Positions 9,263 to 17,530 of a DNA stretch of 64,000 nucleotides are shown here, one piece after another (position 1 is the stretch's first letter; the number at the start of each line of letters is the position of its first letter). The notes beneath the pieces were generated by a model, which had not been told where the DNA came from, searched no databases, and worked only from the letters and a program-made list of their open reading frames with translations. This stretch comes from Nostoc flagelliforme FACHB-838 (GTDB lineage: Bacteria; Cyanobacteriota; Cyanobacteriia; Cyanobacteriales; Nostocaceae): the NCBI RefSeq assembly GCF_014698065.1, contig NZ_JACJSI010000004.1, positions 115,746-179,745 on the forward strand. The letters are read 5' to 3'. Both the position numbers and the translations under genes were made by a program.

Positions 9263-9598
9263 CTAATTACTATTTAAGTAGGTATCTAAGAGTTCGAGTA
9301 ATTTATCTTTACCGATGACTCCCTCAGTGGATATTAAAACTTCCTGGCCTTGAAATAGTCTAATGGCGGGTACACCTTCCACTTGGTACTGCTTAACAGT
9401 GAGTGGGTTGGGGTCAATTTCCATTTTAACGACTTTGAGGCGATCGCTATATTTGGTAGCAGCTGAGTTAATTAGGGGCGACATCAATTGACAAGGCCCA
9501 CACCAGGAAGCCCAAAAGTAAACTAATACAGGCTGTTCAGCTTTTAATACTTCGGTTTCAAAGTCAGCATCGGTTATGGTGATTACAGCCTTACTCAT
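9263..9598 (-). CDS. Thioredoxin
   Basis: 111 residues with the active site W-C-G-P-C (Cys33 and Cys36), preceded by PVLVYFWAS and followed by the cis-Pro motif VEGVPAIRLF. It is a cytoplasmic dithiol reductant. Cyanobacteria have several thioredoxins; the KMEIDPNPLTVKQYQVEGVP pattern suggests one of the atypical minor types rather than the main m-type, but this is not certain. The start is set at MSKAVITITDADF (9598), which has a GGAG ribosome-binding site about 8 bases upstream; an upstream in-frame start would add 13 unlikely residues. Confidence 0.9.
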   Translation of the reverse strand: MSKAVITITDADFETEVLKAEQPVLVYFWASWCGPCQLMSPLINSAATKYSDRLKVVKMEIDPNPLTVKQYQVEGVPAIRLFQGQEVLISTEGVIGKDKLLELLDTYLNSN

Positions 9599-9772
9599 TG
9601 CAGTCTCCATCAGGTGGCGATCAAAGTTGGCACACACAATACTTTATCCCAAAGTCGTCAATAGTCCATAGTTAATAATTCATAGTTATTAGGAATGTTA
9701 ACTATTGACTAATGACGTAAAATCCCACAGCCAACAGGTGTGGGACTAGGTAAAATAAGTTTTCTGCCAATT

Positions 9773-10549
9773 TTACAATTGATCCAATTGCTTGCGTAAG
9801 GAATCCAACTCGGCATCAACTACTTCATTAGACTTAGGAGTAGTGCTTTCTTGTTGCGGTGGCAGTTGTGCTTGAGTTACTGGAGTAGCGGGTGGTAGCA
9901 TTTGTGCTTTCAAAGCTGCCAATTCATCATCAACATCGCTACCACCTTCCAACTGGGCAAATTGGGTTTCTAAATCTGCACCTGCTAACTCTCCTAGTGC
10001 CTGGGCGCGGGATTCTTGCATCAAGACTTTTTCTTCCATCCGCTCAAAGGCAGACATTGCACTGCTGGTATTCATCCCACGCACCATGCCTTGGAGTTGC
10101 TCTTGGGCTTTGGCAGTAGTAATCCGAGCTTTGAGCATTTCTTTCTTGGTTTTAGCTTCAGAAATTTTGCTTTCTAGCTGGATTAAGTTGCGCTTGAGGG
10201 TTTCAACTTGAGTGCTTTGGGTATCCAGACTAGCTTTCAGGGCAGCGCTGGTGTCTGTATAAGTCTTTTTCCGTTCTAAAGCTTGTCTGGCTAAGTTTTC
10301 ATCACCTTTTTGCAGCGCCAGTTGGGCATTGCGTTGCCACTTATTGATTTCATTTTGAGCATCATTGTACTGCTTCTCACTGCGTTTTTGGGAGGCGATC
10401 GTCTGGGCGACTCCCTGACGCAGTTGCACCAAGTCTTCCTGCATTTCCAGGATGGCTTGCTCTAGCATTTTTTCGGGGTCTTCGGCTTTGTTAACGAGGT
10501 CGTTGAGGTTAGAACTAACTACTCGCTTAATGCGATCGAATAATCCCAT
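9773..10549 (-). CDS. vipp1: VIPP1 (IM30), PspA-family membrane remodelling protein
   Basis: 258 residues: N-terminal amphipathic helix MGLFDRIKRVVSSNLNDL, then the long coiled-coil hairpin with EDPEKMLEQAILEMQEDL and the family motif SAFERMEEKV. After a Pro/Gln-rich linker (about 218-240) there is an extra C-terminal helix, VVDAELDSLRKQLDQL. That extra helix separates VIPP1 from bacterial PspA. VIPP1 forms ESCRT-III-like rings and supports thylakoid biogenesis and membrane protection. A paralogue lies directly upstream on the same strand (160 bp gap), probably from tandem duplication. Confidence 0.93.
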   Translation of the reverse strand: MGLFDRIKRVVSSNLNDLVNKAEDPEKMLEQAILEMQEDLVQLRQGVAQTIASQKRSEKQYNDAQNEINKWQRNAQLALQKGDENLARQALERKKTYTDTSAALKASLDTQSTQVETLKRNLIQLESKISEAKTKKEMLKARITTAKAQEQLQGMVRGMNTSSAMSAFERMEEKVLMQESRAQALGELAGADLETQFAQLEGGSDVDDELAALKAQMLPPATPVTQAQLPPQQESTTPKSNEVVDAELDSLRKQLDQL

Positions 10550-10711
10550 AACTTTGTTTTTCCTTGTGTAATTTACGCTTTTTGTTGAACAGTTAGCTTT
10601 TTTACTTTTTAATAGCTACCTATTTTAATGTAATCTTTTCGGTTTGAATGAGTACCTCCTAACAACTCCTAATTGTTAAGATATCTCTAAAGAGGGGTAA
10701 TTAGCTGCATT

Positions 10712-11467
10712 TCAGGAGTCCTGAGTTTTGGGTAACTGCTGTTGGGGAGCCTGCATTGTCTTCTGGTTTCCCTCAGTTAGGAGGCTGTTGTGCTGTGTGT
10801 TTTCTGCTTGGTTTAAAACCTGCACCTTCATCGCGGCCAATTCAGTATCTACATTATTAGTAGATTCCAAGGAAGTAAATTGTGTTTCCAAGTCATCGCT
10901 ACTCAGTTCGGCGATCGCTTCTGATTTTGCTTCTATTTGGGAAACTTTTTCTTCCATGCGCTCAAAAGCACTCAGACTACTGGTGGCAGAAACTCCGCCG
11001 AGCATTTCTTGGAGGCGAGAAGAGGCTTCAGCAGAACGAGCGCGAGCAATATACATATCTTTTTTTGTTTTCGCCTCGGAGATTTTTAACTCTAGCGATC
11101 GCATATCCGTTTTTAGCCTAGCGACTATATCGTTTTGCTGCTCTATTTGGGAAAAGAGGGCTGTAGTGGTTTGTTTATAGGCTTGGCGCTTAGTCAAGGC
11201 TTCGCGTGCTAGAGGTTCGTTGCCTTGTTGCAAGGCTAATTGGGCGCGGCGATACCATTCTTCTGTTTGAGACTGGGCAGCCGCAGCCTGTCGTTCAGTG
11301 CGTTTTTGGGTAGCGATCGCTTGTGCTACACCCTGCCGCAACTGCACCAAATTTTCCTGCATCTCTAAGACAACTTGTTCCAGAATCTTTTCTGGATCTT
11401 CTGCACCACCAATCAAACTATTGAGATTAGCGCGAATCACCCGCAGGATACGCTTGATTAATTCCAT
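10712..11467 (-). CDS. PspA/IM30 family protein (VIPP1 paralogue)
   Basis: 251 residues. The layout is the same as in its downstream neighbour: MELIKRILRVIRANLNSLIGGAEDPEKILEQVVLEMQENL, the coiled coil with SEAKTKKDM, and SAFERMEEKV. It lacks the VIPP1-type C-terminal helix, however, and ends in a Gln-rich tail (TQHNSLLTEGNQKTMQAPQQ...). It is therefore closer to a stress-type PspA. The pair suggests division of labour between thylakoid maintenance and envelope stress, which is inference. Palindromes CTCAGTGCTGAG (11489-11500) and CTCAGTACTGAG (11645-11656) lie upstream. Confidence 0.88.
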   Translation of the reverse strand: MELIKRILRVIRANLNSLIGGAEDPEKILEQVVLEMQENLVQLRQGVAQAIATQKRTERQAAAAQSQTEEWYRRAQLALQQGNEPLAREALTKRQAYKQTTTALFSQIEQQNDIVARLKTDMRSLELKISEAKTKKDMYIARARSAEASSRLQEMLGGVSATSSLSAFERMEEKVSQIEAKSEAIAELSSDDLETQFTSLESTNNVDTELAAMKVQVLNQAENTQHNSLLTEGNQKTMQAPQQQLPKTQDS

Positions 11468-11808
11468 GTCGGCTCTCCATTCACGAAACTCAGTGCTGAG
11501 TAATGAGTTTTGATAAGTCGTTAGGCATAAACAAATTAAAGTAAAGTTTGTAGTTGGGACTTTAGTCCTGATAATCTTTGTTTTGAGCGATGAATCGCTG
11601 ATTAAGAATTATCACCGCATCTGTGGCTACCACATCCTAACTAACTCAGTACTGAGTATTAAGAGGAGGTGAAAAGTGGTAGATGCGGCAACGCAGATAA
11701 TAAAAATGTTCTCATTCTCATGTCCTCGTATCCCCGTGCCCTGTTCACGCAGGACTCAGCACTCATGACTCAGGACTGTTATCTCATGGTATCGTAGATT
11801 TTTGCAGA
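11468..11808. other. Intergenic 341 bp with two 12-bp palindromes
   Basis: Between the PspA-like gene and the SPOR-like gene. Contains CTCAGTGCTGAG and CTCAGTACTGAG 156 bp apart, and a run of ACTCA-type repeats at about 11751-11782. The ACTCA motif is shared with the local tandem repeats, so the palindromes may be repeat-derived rather than operators. No gene seen. Confidence 0.45.
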
Positions 11809-13173
11809 TCATGGCTGCTGAACCCGCGCTTTAATTCCCTTCGCCTCTAACAGTTGCATCTGTTGTTTCACTTGCTCTTTAGTTTTAAAAGCACCCAGAT
11901 AAATCAATTCTTTGTTGGGTGATAAATAAGCATCGGGAACTATTTGCCGTGCTGAGGCAAAAGCCGCATCTTTATTATCTATCACTACATGATAGAACCC
12001 ATCTGTTCCTGGTTTGATTTCTGCATTCGGCTTCGGTGAGGTTGCGATTGGCTTGGGCGAGGTTTTTGCCGTTGAAGTAGGAGGCAAATTCCGGGTGGGC
12101 AAAGGCTGTACCGTCGGTACTGGTGCTAAGGCGATCGGATTTGTCGGTTTTAGGGCTGTGTTGATTCCAGGCAAAGCCCCTTGAGAATTTGTGGGGTTTT
12201 GGGGAACCACTGGATTAGGCACTACTGCGAGGCTGGGTTCGACTTTGGGTTTTAAGCCAACGACATCATTAGGATTTCTTACCTCAGGAAACTCTTCGGC
12301 AGCGAGATTGGGATACTTGGGTATAGATGTGCTTGGTGGTTGGATTTGAGGTTGAGCAGTACTCCCCACTGCCTCAGTATTTTCTGGTGCGGGAGACGAG
12401 TTTCCGTTGAACAATTTGCCTAAATTCCATTGTGGCAAGCTTTTGGGATTGAACACTATATAGCCCAAGGTAATACTTGCCACCAATAGCAGCAACATAG
12501 AACCAATACCCAAAGGTGATAGCAGACTATCGCTAGAATTGCTGGGCTTCTTGGTTTCTGGTTGTTCTTCTGTCAGACTTCGTAGCAGAGCTTCACTAGA
12601 TTCCAAATAGTCATCTGGGTGCTTGGGTGTGTCATTTGGCTGCAAGAGATTTTCGCTTTTAGTATCTTTAACGAGTGCTGGCACAATGCTGCTATTAAAG
12701 TTAGGCGGGGGTGGTGGAAGTTGAGTTTGTGTTTTAGCAGAATCGGAGGTGGAGGTAACGTTAAGATTATTGAGTTGTTTGGTCTTTGCCGTAACTGGGG
12801 CTGGTTTTATCTCAGGATTCACAGCTACAGAAGATGGTAGTGGTAGGTCAATTTTTGCCGTAGCTGGGGCTGAAGTTTCCTGATGATTCACAGGTAGAGA
12901 TGCAGGTGGCACATTAGTTTTAACTTCCGCTACTGAAGACTGAGGTGTGCCCAATATTATAGGAATAGCAGTCATCGCCTGGGATTGATTGCTCATATAA
13001 CTTGCAACACGGGACTGGTTCAATGACACCAAACCAGTTCGCGTGCGTCGGTATCGAGCTAACTCTTGATCTAGCGGCACCTCTAAACTCGCTAGCGCTG
13101 CTGCCAGTGCTGGTTTCAATCCAGGTGTTTTAGACGATTTAGTACCGGAATCGTTCAGGGGGTTTTGAGTCAT
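11809..13173 (-). CDS. Membrane protein with C-terminal SPOR-like domain
   Basis: 454 residues. Residues 1-220 are hydrophilic and Pro/Ser/Thr-rich. A single transmembrane segment (about 220-240, LLSPLGIGSMLLLLVASITLGYIVF) separates this from a second Pro-rich region. The last ~65 residues (GFYHVVIDNKD..., LIYLGAFKTKEQVKQQMQLLEAKGIKARVQQP) have the beta-alpha-beta pattern of SPOR domains, which bind denuded peptidoglycan. That suggests a cell-wall or septum-associated role. A related C-terminus is seen in the beta-helix protein at 32098-33978. The specific function is unknown. Confidence 0.7.
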   Translation of the reverse strand: MTQNPLNDSGTKSSKTPGLKPALAAALASLEVPLDQELARYRRTRTGLVSLNQSRVASYMSNQSQAMTAIPIILGTPQSSVAEVKTNVPPASLPVNHQETSAPATAKIDLPLPSSVAVNPEIKPAPVTAKTKQLNNLNVTSTSDSAKTQTQLPPPPPNFNSSIVPALVKDTKSENLLQPNDTPKHPDDYLESSEALLRSLTEEQPETKKPSNSSDSLLSPLGIGSMLLLLVASITLGYIVFNPKSLPQWNLGKLFNGNSSPAPENTEAVGSTAQPQIQPPSTSIPKYPNLAAEEFPEVRNPNDVVGLKPKVEPSLAVVPNPVVPQNPTNSQGALPGINTALKPTNPIALAPVPTVQPLPTRNLPPTSTAKTSPKPIATSPKPNAEIKPGTDGFYHVVIDNKDAAFASARQIVPDAYLSPNKELIYLGAFKTKEQVKQQMQLLEAKGIKARVQQP

Positions 13174-13328
13174 TGCCTCTGTACCTCAAACTTAGACTGC
13201 TGGAATTAACTTTAGATATATTTGTGACAATACTAGCGGAAATTATTTAAATATATAGAGTGGGCATTGGGTTATTTCCCTTGTCCCTTTGTCCACCAAT
13301 CCCCAGCCCCCAGTCACCATTTTTAACG

Positions 13329-13868
13329 ATGTCGTTGAAACCAATTAATGATATTTTAGGCGTTCTGGAAAAGCAGGCTAAATGGCAGGAGCAACCATTT
13401 CAACTTCTGCTCAAGTTTTGGGCAGAAGTTGTTGAGTCAGTGACTGCCGCAAATACTCGACCATTGTCGATTCAGCGTGATGTTTTGTCGGTGGCAACTT
13501 CTAGTGCTGCTTGGGCGCAAAACCTGACTTTTGGTCGCACGTCGCTGCTTTTAAAGTTGAATAAAAAGCTGCCAACACCTTTGGTTGATATTCGCTTCTC
13601 TACTGCTAGCTGGCAGAATCCATCGGTGGAGAGTAAACAGCAACCAACGGTTTTGCCCTATGACCATCCCAGTTACCTTGGTGATGAGATTAACCGCTCT
13701 GATGGTACACCTACCAAGGATGTGAATCTGGCTTTTGAACATTGGATGAAGGTCATGCGATCGCGATCGCATGGCTTACCCCTTTGCCCCCAGTGTCAAT
13801 CTCCCACCCCACCAGGTGAACTCCAGCGCTGGGAAGTCTGTTCTGTCTGTGCTGCTAAACAGTTTTGA
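13329..13868 (+). CDS. DciA-like protein (DUF721) with C-terminal zinc-ribbon-like Cys pairs
   Basis: 179 residues. The N-terminal half (MSLKPINDILGVLEKQAKWQEQ...FWAEVVE...TRPLSIQRDVLSVATSSAAWAQNLTF) is a DUF721/DciA domain, the family that helps load the replicative helicase DnaB in bacteria lacking DnaC. The C-terminus adds C-P-Q-C and C-S-V-C pairs, a likely zinc site. The start at 13329 is chosen because the 23 upstream codons are low-complexity (PIPSPQSP) repeat-derived sequence with an implausible N-terminus. Divergent from the SPOR-like gene. Confidence 0.75.
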   Translation: MSLKPINDILGVLEKQAKWQEQPFQLLLKFWAEVVESVTAANTRPLSIQRDVLSVATSSAAWAQNLTFGRTSLLLKLNKKLPTPLVDIRFSTASWQNPSVESKQQPTVLPYDHPSYLGDEINRSDGTPTKDVNLAFEHWMKVMRSRSHGLPLCPQCQSPTPPGELQRWEVCSVCAAKQF

Positions 13869-14310
13869 AAGCAAAATAGTTGAGTGATTATTCATTGACC
13901 AGATTTTATCCTCAAGTAACTTGCTGTGATCACACAAAATATTTCTGATTCTTGAGAAAAAAGATATTTTTGTAGTAAGATATGCCGAATGTGGTATGAG
14001 AAACAGACTATTTATCTGAAATCCTCTGCCTTAAGGCATCCTTAAGGAGGAAGTTAAAAGCCTGGATAAATCAAAAGCTTTACTTTTACCCTTGATCCCT
14101 AATAACTTTTAGCCAAAATCTATATGCAAGTACTCTACTAATTATTTAAATATATAACAAGATTATAAAAATATCCTGAAGTTTGTTTTTTGCTTGGGAT
14201 CGCTGAAACCTATAGAAAATAATGGCTTTTTGGCTCTTATCTATCTTTATATATAGAAGCAAAATATAAAGATGAAATTCAGCCAGACACGGCACTAAAG
14301 ATGAATCCAA
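13869..14310. other. Intergenic 442 bp
   Basis: AT-rich. A nested palindrome (CTTAAGG twice, 14030-14047) is the only notable structure. The 3' part presumably holds the promoter of the next gene. Confidence 0.4.
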
Positions 14311-14625
14311 ATGAAACCCATTAAAGTTTTAGCATCTGCCTGTAGATATTGCCGTCATTACCAGCCAGAGGGTCGCCGTGGCGGAACGTGCCAGCAGTTG
14401 GGCGCACCAGTTCAAGCAACTTGGAAAGCTTGCTCTTTGGCGATCCCACCTTTTGCACCTTCTTGGGAAACCTTGGAAGATGCTTGGGGTTTGCCAGATG
14501 CAGCTCCAGTTTTAGCATCTTGTCAATCTCTAGTCTCAGATTTAGACAATGCTACTCTTGCCCCTCTAGAGGAAATTACGGTTTCTATATCTGAACAGGT
14601 AAAGACTAAAGCAGTGGTTATTTAG
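14311..14625 (+). CDS. Conserved-looking small Cys-containing protein, unrecognised
   Basis: 104 residues. The N-terminal half has four to five cysteines in a metal-site-like arrangement (C-R-Y-C-R-H-Y, then G-T-C-Q-Q, then K-A-C-S-L), followed by PPFAPSWETLEDAWGLPDAAPV, a Trp/Pro-rich segment. A small zinc- or cluster-binding protein is possible. No known family recognised. A strong hairpin terminator follows 88 bp downstream. Confidence 0.7.
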   Translation: MKPIKVLASACRYCRHYQPEGRRGGTCQQLGAPVQATWKACSLAIPPFAPSWETLEDAWGLPDAAPVLASCQSLVSDLDNATLAPLEEITVSISEQVKTKAVVI

Positions 14626-14712
14626 TCATCCATTATTACGGACTGAGTTTTTAGTCTACTTAAAATAAGATTTGTTTTTAAGATTTTTAGTGCTGTAAAA
14701 GTTGACGTAGAC

Positions 14713-14745
14713 AAAAATCGCACCCTTTAGTGAGGTGCGATTTTT
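14713..14745. terminator. Bidirectional Rho-independent terminator
   Basis: AAAAATCGCACC and GGTGCGATTTTT form a perfect 12-bp stem around a 9-base loop, with A-tracts on one side and T-tracts on the other. It sits between the convergent 14311-14625 gene and menB and can serve both. Confidence 0.9.
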
Positions 14746-14751
14746 GCAATT

Positions 14752-15585
14752 CTAAGGCAACCAAGGAAAAGAACGAAAATCTGGTGGACGCTTTTCAAGA
14801 AAGGCTTGTTTGCCCTCAGATCCCTCTTCTGTCATGTAATAAAGTAGGGTGGCATTGCCAGCGAGTTCTTGTAAACCAGCTTGTCCATCACAATCAGCGT
14901 TGAAGGCGGCTTTGAGACAGCGAATTGCGATCGGACTTTTTTCTAAAATCTCCTGCGCCCATTGAATACCTTCCGCTTCTAGTTGTTCCACTGGGACAAC
15001 GCAATTAATTAAGCCCATTTCTAGCGCTTGTTGTGCATCATATTGGCGGCAGAGAAACCAAATTTCTCTAGCTTTTTTTTGCCCCACGATACGGGCGAGA
15101 TAGCTAGCTCCAAAACCACCGTCGAAACTGCCGACTTTCGGGCCAGTCTGTCCGAAAATAGCGTTATCGGCAGCGATAGTAAGGTCGCAAATCAAGTGTA
15201 GGACGTGTCCACCACCGATCGCATATCCCGCTACTAGGGCAATCACGACTTTTGGCATCGAACGAATCAGGCGTTGTAAGTCCAGCACATTCAAGCGGGG
15301 GATGCCAGTATCATCCACATAACCCGCATGTCCCCTTACACTTTGATCTCCACCAGAACAGAAGGCATATTTACCATCAGTGTGTGGGCCATATCCGGTA
15401 AATAGGACGACACCAATAGTAGTATCTTCACGAGCATTAGAAAAAGCGTCGTACAGTTCAAAGACTGTTTCAGGACGGAAAGCATTGCGTTTATGAGGAC
15501 GGTTGATGGTGATTTTAGCAATGCCATCAGTTTTTTGATACAGAATGTCTTCGTAGGTTTTGGCAGTTTGCCAGTTAATTTGCAT
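14752..15585 (-). CDS. menB: 1,4-dihydroxy-2-naphthoyl-CoA synthase
   Basis: 277 residues of the crotonase superfamily. It converts o-succinylbenzoyl-CoA to 1,4-dihydroxy-2-naphthoyl-CoA; in cyanobacteria this leads to phylloquinone, the A1 cofactor of photosystem I. MenB-specific signs: [33 protein letters not shown] (the S-G-G-D-Q loop), [16 protein letters not shown] (oxyanion-hole glycines), [22 protein letters not shown] and [16 protein letters not shown] at the C-terminus. The other phylloquinone gene here, menD, lies 4.5 kb upstream on the same strand, with an accessory island between. Confidence 0.96.
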   Translation of the reverse strand: MQINWQTAKTYEDILYQKTDGIAKITINRPHKRNAFRPETVFELYDAFSNAREDTTIGVVLFTGYGPHTDGKYAFCSGGDQSVRGHAGYVDDTGIPRLNVLDLQRLIRSMPKVVIALVAGYAIGGGHVLHLICDLTIAADNAIFGQTGPKVGSFDGGFGASYLARIVGQKKAREIWFLCRQYDAQQALEMGLINCVVPVEQLEAEGIQWAQEILEKSPIAIRCLKAAFNADCDGQAGLQELAGNATLLYYMTEEGSEGKQAFLEKRPPDFRSFPWLP

Positions 15586-15629
15586 TGGTATGGAGTGCGC
15601 TGTTGTGCTTGAGAATTTTATCGCGGACG

Positions 15630-15670
15630 TAGGGACATGCGATACCTGCGGTGGGCTACGCCTACCCTAA
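15630..15670. repeat. Dispersed palindromic element (GCGATACCTGCGG...)
   Basis: GCGATACCTGCGGTGGGCTACGCCTACC-type element (here 15638-15666), one of several related copies in the window (17424-17453, 27168-27193, 45743-45770, 47258-47285, 55704-55732). This family is abundant in Nostoc genomes. It marks the left edge of the menB-menD island. Confidence 0.65.
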
Positions 15671-15726
15671 AATTGGTATCTCAAGCCTTTACAATCTGGT
15701 AATTGTCTGGGTGTTGAGGAATAAAA

Positions 15727-16575
15727 ATGCGACGTGACACCATTTTCTACAAATTATTTAAGCAATTTCCCAGTTTGCTGTTTGAATTAGTAGATGAACC
15801 TCCCGCAGAGGCGGAAAACTACCAGTTTGAATCGGTTGAAGTCAAAGAAACGGCGTTTCGGATTGATGGAGTATTTTTACCTCCCGCTAATGCAGTTTCC
15901 AAAACCGTCTTTTTTGCGGAAGTCCAGTTTCAGAAGGACGAAGACCTGTATCACCGCTTTTTTAGTGAGTTGTTTTTGTTTCTCTACCGCAACTCTATTC
16001 GTTACGATGACTGGTTTGGAGTCATAATTTTTGCCTCTCGCAGTCTGGAACCCTCTAACTCAACGATTCACCGCGCTTTGTTGGAAAGTGGTCAAATCAA
16101 GCGGGTTTATCTGGATGAGTTGGGGGATTTGCGAGAACAACCTTTGGGATTGGGTTTGATGTTGCTGACAAATGTTACTTCTGAAACCGAAGCAGTGGAA
16201 GGAGCGCGGTTTTTGTTGGAGCAAGCACAGCAACAATCGGAGCAAGCGATAATTGATTTAATTACGACGATTATTGTTTACAAGTTTTCTACCTTAAGTC
16301 GAGAGGAGATTGCAGAAATGTTGGGACTGAATTTGGAAGAACCACGGGCTATTCTGGAAGCGAAGGAAGAAGGACGAGAGGAAGGAAAAGTTGAAGGAGA
16401 AAGAACGATCATTTTACGACTATTAAATCGGCGTGTGGGTAATATTTCTGATACGCTTCTGTTTCAGATTCAAGGGTTATCGTTAGAACAGTTGGAAGTT
16501 TTAGGTGATGCTTTGTTGGATTTCTCTACTCTTGCTGATTTGGAACGATGGTTACAAGGTGAAGTAAGGGGGTAA
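15727..16575 (+). CDS. Rpn-like (DUF2887/DUF4351) nuclease-family protein
   Basis: 282 residues. N-terminus MRRDTIFYKLFKQFPSLLFEL followed by ...FRIDGVFLPP..., FFAEVQFQKDEDLYHRFFSE. This is the PD-(D/E)XK-like core of the DUF2887/Rpn family: D in IDGVF, then E-x-Q in AEVQF. The C-terminal ~55 residues (IILRLLNRRVGNISD...LSLEQLEVLGDALLDFSTLADLERWL) form a DUF4351 tail. Rpn-type proteins are recombination-promoting nucleases often found near mobile DNA; a role in vivo is unproven. A paralogue is at 38030-38863. It is the first gene of the island between menB and menD. Confidence 0.85.
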   Translation: MRRDTIFYKLFKQFPSLLFELVDEPPAEAENYQFESVEVKETAFRIDGVFLPPANAVSKTVFFAEVQFQKDEDLYHRFFSELFLFLYRNSIRYDDWFGVIIFASRSLEPSNSTIHRALLESGQIKRVYLDELGDLREQPLGLGLMLLTNVTSETEAVEGARFLLEQAQQQSEQAIIDLITTIIVYKFSTLSREEIAEMLGLNLEEPRAILEAKEEGREEGKVEGERTIILRLLNRRVGNISDTLLFQIQGLSLEQLEVLGDALLDFSTLADLERWLQGEVRG

Positions 16576-16592
16576 GTTTCACTTAGAGATGC

Positions 16593-16703
16593 ACCGCAGG
16601 TATCGCTCCTTCTGCGACTGTTAAAACGACTATTTTGTGAAATTGCTGAGGAAGGTTGGAAGCGTTAGCTTTGGCATTGTTGGAATTGAGATTGCGAGCT
16701 TAA
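16593..16703 (+). pseudogene. Decayed DUF4351 fragment, copy A
   Basis: Translation in one frame gives SLLLRLLKRLFCEIAEE, and after a one-base shift LEALALALLELRLRA then a stop. This is the consensus of a DUF4351 tail without the rest of the gene. It matches 17441-17530 (copy B) at about 90% over ~80 bp. It also resembles, more distantly, the intact tail of the 15727-16575 gene just upstream. Confidence 0.65.
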
Positions 16704-16707
16704 GTGT

Positions 16708-16731
16708 TTACATTTGTATATACAAATGTAA
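16708..16731. promoter_or_regulatory. 24-bp perfect palindrome, probable BrnA operator with -10 box
   Basis: TTACATTTGTAT joined to its exact reverse complement ATACAAATGTAA gives a perfect 24-bp palindrome. TATAAT follows at 16733-16738 and TTTACA overlaps its left end. It precedes the brnT/brnA reading frames by 9 bp. BrnA-type antitoxins autorepress by binding such palindromes, so this is the natural operator. Confidence 0.8.
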
Positions 16732-16740
16732 TTATAATAT

Positions 16741-17043
16741 ATGACAGAGGCTGTATCGGGCTTTGACTGAGATAATGGAAATATAGAAAAATGCCAAAAG
16801 CATGGAGTCTCATTAGAAAAAATTGAGGCTTTGTTTTTTGATAAAAGTCTTAGGATTTCACCTGATATAAAGCACTCTGAAAGTGAGGATAGATTTATTG
16901 CAACAGGTGTATTAATCAAAGGTAAATATATTTTCGTAGGATTTACATTCCGGGAAAAGCAAGGAAAAAGGTTAATTAGACCTATCAGTACTCATTATAT
17001 GAGAGAGAAAGAGGCGAAAAAATATGAAGAAAATATTTCCTAG
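16741..17043 (+). pseudogene. brnT: BrnT-family toxin with a stop codon replacing a conserved Trp
   Basis: From ATG 16741 the frame reads MTEAVSGFD, then TGA (16768-16770), then DNGNIEKCQKHGVSLEKIEALFFDKSLRIS and on to IRPISTHYMREKEAKKYEENIS. BrnT proteins begin with F-[DE]-W-D followed by K-H-G-V, so the TGA sits exactly where the conserved TGG (Trp) belongs: a single-base nonsense change. The rest of the domain, including the C-terminal RPIS...R..E..Y, is intact. BrnT is a RelE-fold ribonuclease. Translation from the TTG at 16831 would lack the N-terminal strand and helix, so an active toxin is unlikely. It overlaps brnA by 20 bp. Confidence 0.75.
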
Positions 17044-17272
17044 AATCAAAACTGATGAAGAATTAGAAAGTTTACTAGATGAAGATTTGTCAGATTATCT
17101 TCATGCTGACAACTTTAAGCCCGTTACTTTTGAATTTCAGCCTAAAGACAAAACTGTAAATCTAAGAATGTCAGAGAAAATGCTAGAAAAAGTTAAAGCT
17201 GTTGCTAAAAAAGAAGGTATTCCCTACCAAAAGTATATCCGAAGGGCAATAGAAAGGTCTTTGGGTGAATAA
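17024..17272 (+). CDS. brnA: BrnA-family antitoxin
   Basis: 82 residues. The C-terminal half, VNLRMSEKMLEKVKAVAKKEGIPYQKYIRRAIERSL, is a ribbon-helix-helix domain of the CopG/BrnA antitoxin type. The N-terminal part, with DEDLSDYLHADNFKPVTFE, is the expected toxin-wrapping segment. Start overlaps the end of brnT by 20 bp, typical of translational coupling. Together with the 24-bp palindrome upstream, the locus has full BrnTA architecture. The antitoxin reading frame is intact although the toxin is broken. Confidence 0.85.
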   Translation: MKKIFPRIKTDEELESLLDEDLSDYLHADNFKPVTFEFQPKDKTVNLRMSEKMLEKVKAVAKKEGIPYQKYIRRAIERSLGE

Positions 17273-17344
17273 TTAATTAAAAATATGTTGCTGAACTATA
17301 GCAGTCCTAAATTTTGATCTGCGATCGCACTCCGTAAAATAATT

Positions 17345-17530
17345 ATGGCTACAAATAAAGTTTCTCGTAGTGAAGAAGCATTTGCAGACACGCGGGTATA
17401 TTTAGAAGCGGTGGAAGATGGAGTGCGTAGGCGTAGCCCAGCGCAGGTATCGCTCCTCCTCCGACTGTTAAAACGACTATTTGGTGAAATCGCTGAGGAA
17501 TGTTAGAAGCGTTAGCTTTGGCGTTTTTTA
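17345..17530 (+). pseudogene. Decayed DUF4351 fragment, copy B
   Basis: ATG 17345 opens 53 codons: MATNKVSRSEEAFADTRVYL... then VSLLLRLLKRLFGEIAEEC and TAG (17504-17506). In the overlapping frame, MLEALALAF continues the DUF4351 consensus to about 17529. The end of the fragment is spliced onto the restriction-enzyme reading frame. A palindromic element (GCGTAGGCGTAGCCC) is embedded at 17425-17439. Confidence 0.6.

Noticed and set aside
11489..11656. CTCAGTGCTGAG and CTCAGTACTGAG as operators of the PspA-like gene
   Set aside because: They resemble the surrounding ACTCA tandem-repeat words, so regulatory meaning cannot be supported.
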